The notes beneath the pieces were generated by a model. It had not been told where the DNA came from. It saw only the letters and a program-made list of their open reading frames with translations, and made no database searches. The position numbers were made by a program, and so were the translations under genes. From assembly GCA_964619055.1 (NCBI GenBank), contig CAZUDB010000026.1:1-46222 (forward strand): a DNA stretch of 46,222 bases, in the 5' to 3' direction. Numbering within the stretch: the stretch's first letter is position 1; each line of letters opens with the position of its first letter. This document shows, one piece after another, positions 39,483 through 46,222 of this stretch. The stretch is from CAYVUM01 sp964619055 (GTDB lineage: Bacteria; Pseudomonadota; Alphaproteobacteria; Rhodospirillales; Defluviicoccaceae).

Positions 39483-41729
39483 TCAGCGACGGCGCACCGT
39501 CGATTTCCCGCTGCCATGCCGCGAGCGGCCGCGCGGCCGGAACGTCGCGCTCCGCTTGCGATGATCGGCTTTGCCGCCGGACAACAGCTCAAAAATCATG
39601 CCGCCCGTGATCGGGTCGGCCTCCACCAGACGGATTTGGACGGTCTCACCCAACGAAAAGGTCAAACCGGTGGAGCGCCCCACCAGGCTGTGGATGGCTT
39701 CGTCGTGGACGTAGTAATCATCAGGCAGGGTGCTGATCGGGACCAGGCCGTCACCTCCGATGTCGTCGAGGCCGATGAACAGGCCGAACCGGGTCACGCC
39801 GGTGATCCGGCCGGGAAAGGTTGCGCCCACGCGGTCGGCCAGAAAGGCGGCCGTGAACCGGTCGACCGCATCGCGCTCCGCCGTTGCTGCCCGACGTTCG
39901 GTGGCAGAGATGTGCTCGCCAATGCGTTCGAAGTCCTCCCGCTCACCGATTGTGCCTCCGGGTCCAAGGTCGAGGGACGCGATCAGGGCGCGGTGGATCA
40001 GCAAGTCGGCGTAGCGGCGGATGGGCGATGTGAAGTGGCAATAGCGAAGGAGGGCCAAGCCGAAATGGCCGATGTTGTCCGGTGCGTAGACGGCTTGGGC
40101 CTGGGTGCGCAACACCACCTCGTTGACCTGGCGGGCGAAATCCGTCGCTGCCGCCTGCTCCAGGATGCGGTTGAACACCCCCGCCCGGATCACTTGGCCC
40201 TTGGCGAGGCGAAGACCCAACGTGTCCAGAAAATCCCGGAGTGCCTCCATCTTGTCCTCCGTTGGCCGATCGTGGACGCGATACATGATGGCGGGAACCT
40301 GGCGCCCCTCCAGGGCCGTCGCAGCTGCCACGTTGGCGCAAATCATGAATTCCTCGATCAGCTTGTGACTGTCGAAGCGTTCGCGCTTTTCGATGCTAGC
40401 GATGCCGCCGTCATCGGCGATGACAACCCGTCGCTCCGGCAAATCAAGCTCCAGAACACCCCGGGCACGCCGGGCCGTGGCCAGGGAATCGTAGGCGTCG
40501 AACAGGGGCGTGATCACGGGGTCCAGTAGCGGGCCCGTCATGTCATCGGGATTACCGTCCCGTGCGGCCTGAACCTGGCCGTAGGTCAACCGCGCCGCCG
40601 AGCGCATCAGCGCCCGCACAAAGCGGTGCCCGCGCAGCGCGCCGTGGCGATCGACCCAAAGGTGCACGGCGAGGCAGGGGCGCTCCTCCAACGGCCGGAG
40701 CGAGCACCAGCCGTTGGACAATGCCTCCGGCAGCATGGGCACGACGCGATCGGGAAAATAGACCGAGTTGCCGCGTGCAAACGCGGACCGGTCCAAAGCA
40801 TCGCCGGGCCGGACGTACCAGGCCACATCGGCGATGGCAACGATGAGGTGCCAGCCGCCGGCATTGTCTGGGTTCGGGTCCGGTTCGGCCCATACGGCGT
40901 CATCGAAATCGCGGGCATCCTCGCCGTCGATGGTCACAAGCGGGACGCTGCGTAGGTCCTCACGGTCGGCCAGAGGTGCCGGCCCGGCGCCTTCGGCCAG
41001 TGCAAGCGCTTCCTCGCTAAAGCGGGTGGGAATGTCATGATCATGAATGGCAAGGAGGCTGATGGACCGCGGGCCATGGAAGTCGCCCAAGCGCTCGATC
41101 ACGCGTGCGGACTTAGGCCCGAGTGGACGGGAGCCGCGCTGAACCTCCACACACACCAACTCGCCAGGCTCGGCGCCACCGTTCGAGTCGGGGGGGATGT
41201 GGAAATCGCTGCGCGCCCGGCGATCGACCGGTTTGACCCGGGCGGCGCCGTCTACGACACGATAGATGCCAAGGGCCCGCTGCGGTGCTGACGCCAGGCG
41301 ATGGATCACCTTCGCTTCATAGGTCTTCTCACCCACGGGGCGCAGTCGAGCAAGCGCGCGGTCACCGGGGCCGAGAGCGAGACGGCCCCTGCCGTCCGGT
41401 GCCACGTAAATGCGCGGCAATGGGCCTTCGATCTCGATCCCGTGCGGTCGGGCGAGAACATCGCCATCGGCATCGGTCCCGGTGACTTCGATGATCGTCA
41501 CCTTCGGCAATTGCCCTGCTTCGCCGTAGCGGCGCTTGCCGGAGCGGCCGATGGCGCCTTCCGCTTCCAGATCCTTCAACATCCTGCGGAGCCGCACGCG
41601 CTGGTCCATGTCCAGATTGAAGGCGCGGGCGATTTCCCGTTTGCCCACGTTTTGCTCGCTGTCCTTGATGAACTCGAGCAACTGTTCGCGGGACGGAAAC
41701 GGCGCCGGCGCCTTGCGCTTCGCCGTCAT
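39483..41729 (-). CDS. rnr: Ribonuclease R
   Basis: 748 residues from the ATG at 41729 (MTAKRKAPAPFPSREQLLEF); the frame to 42059 enters topA and is not used. Domains in order: N-terminal helix-turn-helix (KREIARAFNLDMDQRVRLRR), cold-shock OB domains, the RNB catalytic domain with DGEDARDFDDAV (near residues 265-280, the metal-binding aspartates), and a C-terminal S1 domain (GVTRFGLFIGLDDIGGDG). The tail is basic, typical of RNase R. It is a processive 3'-to-5' exoribonuclease that can degrade structured RNA and acts in rRNA and tmRNA quality control. It starts 67 bases after topA stops. Confidence 0.95.
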   Translation of the reverse strand: MTAKRKAPAPFPSREQLLEFIKDSEQNVGKREIARAFNLDMDQRVRLRRMLKDLEAEGAIGRSGKRRYGEAGQLPKVTIIEVTGTDADGDVLARPHGIEIEGPLPRIYVAPDGRGRLALGPGDRALARLRPVGEKTYEAKVIHRLASAPQRALGIYRVVDGAARVKPVDRRARSDFHIPPDSNGGAEPGELVCVEVQRGSRPLGPKSARVIERLGDFHGPRSISLLAIHDHDIPTRFSEEALALAEGAGPAPLADREDLRSVPLVTIDGEDARDFDDAVWAEPDPNPDNAGGWHLIVAIADVAWYVRPGDALDRSAFARGNSVYFPDRVVPMLPEALSNGWCSLRPLEERPCLAVHLWVDRHGALRGHRFVRALMRSAARLTYGQVQAARDGNPDDMTGPLLDPVITPLFDAYDSLATARRARGVLELDLPERRVVIADDGGIASIEKRERFDSHKLIEEFMICANVAAATALEGRQVPAIMYRVHDRPTEDKMEALRDFLDTLGLRLAKGQVIRAGVFNRILEQAAATDFARQVNEVVLRTQAQAVYAPDNIGHFGLALLRYCHFTSPIRRYADLLIHRALIASLDLGPGGTIGEREDFERIGEHISATERRAATAERDAVDRFTAAFLADRVGATFPGRITGVTRFGLFIGLDDIGGDGLVPISTLPDDYYVHDEAIHSLVGRSTGLTFSLGETVQIRLVEADPITGGMIFELLSGGKADHRKRSATFRPRGRSRHGSGKSTVRRR

Positions 41730-41796
41730 GATGCGGCCGGGCGATCGGGGAGTGGAGTCGAGGCCACAGGCGTCTTTGGCCCGGGCCGCTTCGCCG

Positions 41797-44613
41797 TCAT
41801 TGTTTGACCGTCGACGGGTCGTCGTTTGCGGACGTGGCGGCGGGCTCCTTTCGGGCTTTCGATCCGCGTCCGGTGGCGGCCGTACGGGCCTTTCGCGGTT
41901 TCTTAGTTCCTTCGTCAGCGGCGGCCGCGGCGTTCGTGGCTGTGGGCTTGGCGGCCGCCCCGGTTCTGTTCCTCCCGCCGGACTTCTTGTTGGCGTCGGC
42001 CTTTTTCGAACCGCCATTGCCGCTTCGGGAGATCTTGGCCGTAAGGATCTCGATGGCACGGTCCAGTTCGATGCTGTCGGCGGTGTCAGTCTTAGGGAGT
42101 GTCGCTCTCACCCCGTTGTGCTCGACGTACGGACCAAAACGACCACGCTTGAGCTGAATGGGCTTACCGTCGTCAGGGTGGTTGCCAAGCGCGCGGCCTG
42201 GCGGCTTCTTGGCACGCGCTTCATCGATCAGAGTAACGGCACGATTCGCGCCGATGGTCAGGACGTCGTCATCGCCCTTCAGGCTCACCCACGTTTCGCC
42301 CATCTTGATGTAGGGCCCGTAGCGGCCGATCCCGGCGACCATCTCCTCCCCGGAGGTGGGGTGGGTGCCGATGGTCCGCGGCAAAGCAAGCAAGGCCAGA
42401 CCCTGATCAAGGGTAAGGATATCCGGATCCATGTCAGCGCTGAGTGACGCTCGCTTGGGTTTGATTTTTTTGGTTGTGAGTTTCTTTTTGGTTTTGCCGG
42501 TTTCGACGATCTGCTCGGTTTCTTCGCCCAGTTGCACATAGAGACCGTACGGGCCGGTTCGAAGCGTCACGGGCAGGCCGGAGGACGGATCGGAACCAAG
42601 AAGCCGGCCCTGACCGTTGGCGGTATCCGCCGCTGGTGCGCCCTCCTTGTCGCCCCGCACCAAAGGCCGAGTGTAGCGGCACTCCGGGTAGTTGGAGCAT
42701 CCGATAAAGGCGCCAAACCGACCCAGTTTTAGGCTGAGCCGCCCATCGCTGCAAGCCGGGCAGGCGCGTGCATCGCCGCCCTCCGCGGGCTCGGGGAAGA
42801 AATGCGAGGCCAGCAGCCGGTTCAGGGCCTCCAGCACGTTGGTAATGGTGAGGTCGCGGGTTTCATCGACAGCCGAGTTGAAATCCGTCCAGAAGTCCTT
42901 CAGCAGCTCCCGCCAGTCGAGCCGCCCGCCGGAGACGTCATCGAGGCGCGTCTCCATGTCGGCCGTAAAGCCATAGGCGACGTAGCGTTCAAAAAAGCTG
43001 GTCAGAAACGCCGTGACTAAGCGTCCCCGGTCCTCAGGTAGGAACCGTTTGTTGTCGAGGCGAACGTACTCCCGGTCCTGCAGTACGGCGATGATCGAGG
43101 CATAGGTGGATGGTCGGCCGATCCCCAACTCTTCAAGCTTCTTAACCAGGCTCGCTTCGGTGTAGCGGGGTGGCGGCTGCGTGAAGTGCTGCTCCGGCAC
43201 CACCTCCTTCAGGGAGGCCGCCTCACCGGCCGTCAATTCGGGCAGAATACGACCACCGTCATCGCCGTCGGCTTGACCGCGCTGGCCTGCTTTCGTGTCA
43301 CTCGGATCGCGCTCCGGATCATCGGTGCCCTCTCGATAGACCTTGAGAAAGCCGTCGAAGGCGACCGTCGAGCCTGTCGCGCGGAACACGACACTCTTAT
43401 CCGCGTTGGCGATATCCGCAGCCACTTGGTCGATCAGAGCCGAGGCCATCTGGCTCGCCAGCGTTCGTCGCCAAATCAGCGTGTAGAGCTTGAGCTGATC
43501 CGGCTCCAAGTGGCGCGCGATGGCATCCGGACGGCGGGCGATGTCGGTGGGGCGAATGGCTTCGTGGGCCTCCTGGGCATTCTTGGCCCGGGTCTTATAG
43601 AGCCGCGGTTTCTCGGGCAGATACCGTGCCCCCATGGACTCGCCGATCACAGTGCGGCAAGCCTGTACGGCATCCGCGGCCATTTGGACACCGTCCGTCC
43701 GCATGTACGTGATCAGGCCCACGGTCTCGCCACCGATGGCGACCCCTTCGTACAGCCGCTGGGCCAGTTGCATGGTCCTGGACGCAGCGAAACCCAGTTT
43801 GCGGGATGCTTCCTGCTGCAAGGTCGATGTGATGAACGGTGGGGCTGGATTGCGCTTTACCTGTTTGCGCTCGACCTCGGCAACGGCATAGCGACCGCCC
43901 TCGGCCGTGGCCTTGGCGGCCATTGCGGCCGCCTCGTCGGGCAGGTCGAACTTGCCGAGCTTTTGGCCATTCAAGTGGGTGAGACGAGCCACCACCGGCT
44001 TGTCCGCGGTGGTAAAAAAGTGGCCGTCGACACTCCAGTATTCTTGGGACTGAAACGTCTCGATCTCGGTCTCGCGCTCGCAGATCAAACGAAGGGCAAC
44101 GGATTGGACGCGCCCGGCCGAGCGGCTGCCCGGCAACTTGCGCCACAACACCGGCGACAACGTGAAACCGACCAGGTAATCGAGCGCGCGCCGCGCTAGG
44201 TAAGCGTCAACGAGTTCTTGGTCCAGGTCTCGGGGACGCGCAAAGGCCTCCACGATCGCGTCCTTGGTGATCTCGTTAAAGACCACCCGCTTGACGTCAA
44301 GCTTATCGAGAACGCGGCGTTCATTCAGAACCTGACAGACATGCCAGGAGATGGCTTCCCCTTCCCGGTCCGGGTCAGTGGCGAGATACAGGCGATCCGC
44401 TTTGCGGACCGCATCGGCGATTTCATTGATGTGTTTTTGGGCGCGGGCTTCGATTGACCAGTCCATGGCGAAGCCATCATCCGGCCGGACCGACCCGTCC
44501 TTGGGCGGCAAATCCCGGACATGACCATAGCTTGCGATGACGCGCACGCCGTCGCCAAGAAACTTATTGATGGTTTTGGCCTTTGCCGGCGACTCGACGA
44601 CGACGACGTCCAT
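41797..44613 (-). CDS. topA: DNA topoisomerase I
   Basis: 938 residues from the ATG at 44613 (MDVVVVESPAKAKTINKFLG), the invariant start of TopA; the frame to 45054 overlaps dprA and is not used. The Toprim domain (ATDPDREGEAISWH), and the catalytic tyrosine in GLITYMRTDGVQ (near residue 303), are present. One four-cysteine zinc ribbon (CPACSDGRLSL..IGCSNYPEC) is followed by TopA C-terminal repeats (GPYGLYVQLG; GRYGPYIKMG; GRFGPYVEHN) and a long lysine/alanine-rich tail (about 860-938). It relaxes negative supercoils. It lies 19 bases downstream of dprA, in the common alphaproteobacterial order. Confidence 0.96.
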   Translation of the reverse strand: MDVVVVESPAKAKTINKFLGDGVRVIASYGHVRDLPPKDGSVRPDDGFAMDWSIEARAQKHINEIADAVRKADRLYLATDPDREGEAISWHVCQVLNERRVLDKLDVKRVVFNEITKDAIVEAFARPRDLDQELVDAYLARRALDYLVGFTLSPVLWRKLPGSRSAGRVQSVALRLICERETEIETFQSQEYWSVDGHFFTTADKPVVARLTHLNGQKLGKFDLPDEAAAMAAKATAEGGRYAVAEVERKQVKRNPAPPFITSTLQQEASRKLGFAASRTMQLAQRLYEGVAIGGETVGLITYMRTDGVQMAADAVQACRTVIGESMGARYLPEKPRLYKTRAKNAQEAHEAIRPTDIARRPDAIARHLEPDQLKLYTLIWRRTLASQMASALIDQVAADIANADKSVVFRATGSTVAFDGFLKVYREGTDDPERDPSDTKAGQRGQADGDDGGRILPELTAGEAASLKEVVPEQHFTQPPPRYTEASLVKKLEELGIGRPSTYASIIAVLQDREYVRLDNKRFLPEDRGRLVTAFLTSFFERYVAYGFTADMETRLDDVSGGRLDWRELLKDFWTDFNSAVDETRDLTITNVLEALNRLLASHFFPEPAEGGDARACPACSDGRLSLKLGRFGAFIGCSNYPECRYTRPLVRGDKEGAPAADTANGQGRLLGSDPSSGLPVTLRTGPYGLYVQLGEETEQIVETGKTKKKLTTKKIKPKRASLSADMDPDILTLDQGLALLALPRTIGTHPTSGEEMVAGIGRYGPYIKMGETWVSLKGDDDVLTIGANRAVTLIDEARAKKPPGRALGNHPDDGKPIQLKRGRFGPYVEHNGVRATLPKTDTADSIELDRAIEILTAKISRSGNGGSKKADANKKSGGRNRTGAAAKPTATNAAAAADEGTKKPRKARTAATGRGSKARKEPAATSANDDPSTVKQ

Positions 44614-44632
44614 GCGCGTCTCGGACCCCAAG

Positions 44633-45940
44633 CTAAAATTGTCCTGGCGGCCCGGCGACCAGGGCGACCCGATTGCCGGAATGCCGCTCGACCCGCCCGG
44701 CCAGCTCCCACTCGAGCAGGACGGTCGTGACCACGGCCGGCGACAATTGGCAGCTACGAACCAGTTCGTCAACCGTGGCGGGGACCGGCGACAACGCTGC
44801 AGCGATCGTCGCCCGCGCATCATCGAGTTCATCTTCGCTTGCCGTGGCCGGTTTATCCGTGGGCTGGAAGGCGGGCTTCGGTACCTCAGCGGGCGGCGGC
44901 TCGGCATCAGGGTCGTTGCGGAGCCAGGCCTCGTCGATCGGATTGTCTGCAAAGGCGATCTCTTGCTGGGGCAATGACACTCTGATTGTTGCCAAGGTGC
45001 TTGCGCCGTCGAGGGCGGCCAGCACGTCCTCCACGGTTTCGACCAAGGCCGCACCCTGCCGGATCAGGTCGTTGGGACCGCGGGCGCGTGGGTCCAATGG
45101 CGAGCCGGGCACGGCCATCACCTCCCTTCCCTGCTCCAGGGCCATGCGCGCGGTGATCATCGCGCCGGAGCGCGGAGCGGCCTCGACGACGATGACGGCA
45201 CGGCACAAGCCCGAGATGAGGCGATTGCGCCGCGGGAAATGTCGCGCCTGCGGATGTACGCCGAGCGGCATTTCGGCGACGACCGCGCCGGGCTCGGCTG
45301 CAGATCCGATGATCTCGTTATAGAGCGCCGTGTTCTCCTCCGGATAAATCACGTCAACGCCGCCCGCGACGACGGCGACGGTACCCGTGCGCAGGGCGGC
45401 CTTGTGGGCGGCCGTATCGATGCCGCGGGCGAGACCGGACACGATCCGGAAGCCGGCAAAGCCGATGTCTCGAGCCAACCGTTCTGCCAAGCGAACGCCG
45501 TTGGCGGACGCGTTGCGCGTGCCGACGATCGCGATGGAAGGCTGGCCCAGGAGCGTTGCGTCACCGCGGACCGACAGAAAGGGGGGCGGATCAATGATGG
45601 CCGTCAGTGCTTGCGGATAGCCGGGCTCGCTCACCTCAATCCACTGCGTGCCTAGTGCCGCCGCGGCCGCCAGCTCGGCTTCGACCTCCGCAGTTGACGG
45701 CGGCTGCGGAACACGTTTGCGACCACCGCGTTTTGCCAATTCCGGCAGGACCTTCAAGGCTTCGGCTGCCCGTCCGTGGGCGGTAAGCAGGCGGCGATAG
45801 GTCCTTGGACCGATGCCGTCGGTCCTACAAAGCCGCAAGCGGTCAATCCGCTCCGATGGGTCCAGCGGCTTGCCTTTTGGCGAGATCAGCGCACCGTCGC
45901 CCGCCGTATGGGCGCCGGGATTTTGAGGCGCTGCGGTCAT
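44633..45940 (-). CDS. dprA: DNA-processing protein DprA
   Basis: 435 residues. DprA binds incoming single-stranded DNA and loads RecA during natural transformation. The N-terminal helical (SAM-like) domain is followed by the Rossmann-type core with AIVGTRNASANG, VSGLARGIDTAAH, VVAGGVDVIYP and AEMPLG; these are DprA/Smf signatures. The region after residue 310 is Pro/Ala-rich, then a C-terminal winged helix (ELVRSCQLSPAVVTTVLLEWEL) closes the protein. Many bacteria carry dprA without known competence. It leads the dprA-topA-rnr-rpmG run, 48 bases downstream of the partial gene at the window end. Confidence 0.95.
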   Translation of the reverse strand: MTAAPQNPGAHTAGDGALISPKGKPLDPSERIDRLRLCRTDGIGPRTYRRLLTAHGRAAEALKVLPELAKRGGRKRVPQPPSTAEVEAELAAAAALGTQWIEVSEPGYPQALTAIIDPPPFLSVRGDATLLGQPSIAIVGTRNASANGVRLAERLARDIGFAGFRIVSGLARGIDTAAHKAALRTGTVAVVAGGVDVIYPEENTALYNEIIGSAAEPGAVVAEMPLGVHPQARHFPRRNRLISGLCRAVIVVEAAPRSGAMITARMALEQGREVMAVPGSPLDPRARGPNDLIRQGAALVETVEDVLAALDGASTLATIRVSLPQQEIAFADNPIDEAWLRNDPDAEPPPAEVPKPAFQPTDKPATASEDELDDARATIAAALSPVPATVDELVRSCQLSPAVVTTVLLEWELAGRVERHSGNRVALVAGPPGQF

Positions 45941-45988
45941 CCGCGACCTCCAGTCGGTTGCGCGGGATGATCAATCCCAAGGCGCTCG

Positions 45989-46222
45989 TCACCATTTGTA
46001 GACATTGAACAGCACCCGGCTGAGCCCGCGAACCTTGCTGCCGCCCCCAAGCTCGGAGGCCAAGCGCTCAAGCGTTTTGCTGAAGCCGGCCTCCGGGATG
46101 GCGGCCAGGACAGCGTCGATTTGCTGTCGGGACAGCCCCATGCGCACCCGCCCGCCGGTGGCGTCGATCCAGTCCCCCTTACGCACGGCATTAACCACGT
46201 TCGCGTGGTTTCCCCGATAGGG
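45989..46222 (-). CDS. C-terminal part of a probable HD-domain phosphohydrolase, start beyond window
   Basis: The open frame continues to the right edge with no stop, so the N-terminus is missing; 77 codons including the stop are visible. The visible part begins PYRGNHANVVNAVRKGDW and continues with ATGGRVRMGLSRQQID and a helical end closing in LFNVYKW. I recall this tail from alphaproteobacterial HD-superfamily hydrolases (the His and Asn near the edge would lie in the last HD helix), but the metal-binding HD pair is outside the window, so this is tentative. A GTG at 46198 could be read as a start but is more likely internal. Confidence 0.5.
   Translation of the reverse strand, partial: PYRGNHANVVNAVRKGDWIDATGGRVRMGLSRQQIDAVLAAIPEAGFSKTLERLASELGGGSKVRGLSRVLFNVYKW

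Overview
The window looks like chromosomal DNA of a GC-rich alphaproteobacterium, probably near the Rhodospirillales. The evidence is the gene orders dprA-topA-rnr-rpmG, hisZ-purA, rluD-rpoH and glnE-bcp, an alphaproteobacterial RpoH, and high third-position GC. This placement is inferred from gene content, not from a phylogeny. A run of 100 Ns (9549-9648) marks a scaffold gap. I saw no rRNA, tRNA, CRISPR array, insertion sequence or prophage.

Layout. 1-6.4 kb: a cut-off small secreted protein, a family-2 glycosyltransferase, a class-I glutamine amidotransferase-like hydrolase (peptidase C26), tadA, a DsbA-like isomerase, an ALDH7-type aldehyde dehydrogenase, a histidine phosphatase and a cold-shock protein. 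6.6-9.3 kb: a large acyl-CoA synthetase/GNAT fusion like protein acetyltransferase Pat. 9.9-11.4 kb: a small YkuD (L,D-transpeptidase fold) enzyme followed by two nearly identical Braun-type lipoproteins ending in Tyr-Arg-Lys, which is the most interesting part of the window. 11.5-20.1 kb: an orphan FliL-like protein with a strong hairpin over its ribosome-binding region, a ferritin-like protein, bcp, glnE and a divergent YhdP/AsmA-like giant.

20.0-25.8 kb: a secreted metallophosphoesterase with a PEP-CTERM-like sorting tail whose stop codon seems to have been lost by one base, then a TVP38 / MerA-like flavoprotein / cupredoxin-like cluster divergent from a LysR regulator. 25.8-28.4 kb: a possible 34-residue membrane peptide with a strong terminator, a GalT-fold protein (DUF4921-like), and a JAMM peptidase translationally coupled to a small membrane protein. 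28.4-39.2 kb: rluD, rpoH, a four-helix membrane protein coupled to a tail-anchored pseudokinase, purA, hisZ, an exported protein, gamma-glutamyltransferase and a Crp/Fnr regulator. 39.2-46.2 kb: rpmG, rnr, topA, dprA and the end of a probable HD-domain protein, all on the minus strand.

Most of the window is housekeeping (tRNA editing, nitrogen regulation, purine and histidine synthesis, heat shock, DNA topology, RNA decay). The envelope-related additions are the YkuD/Lpp pair, the YhdP-like protein, the PEP-CTERM phosphoesterase, TVP38 and the pseudokinase pair. Start sites were chosen from ribosome-binding sites and family length; unsure ones are flagged.
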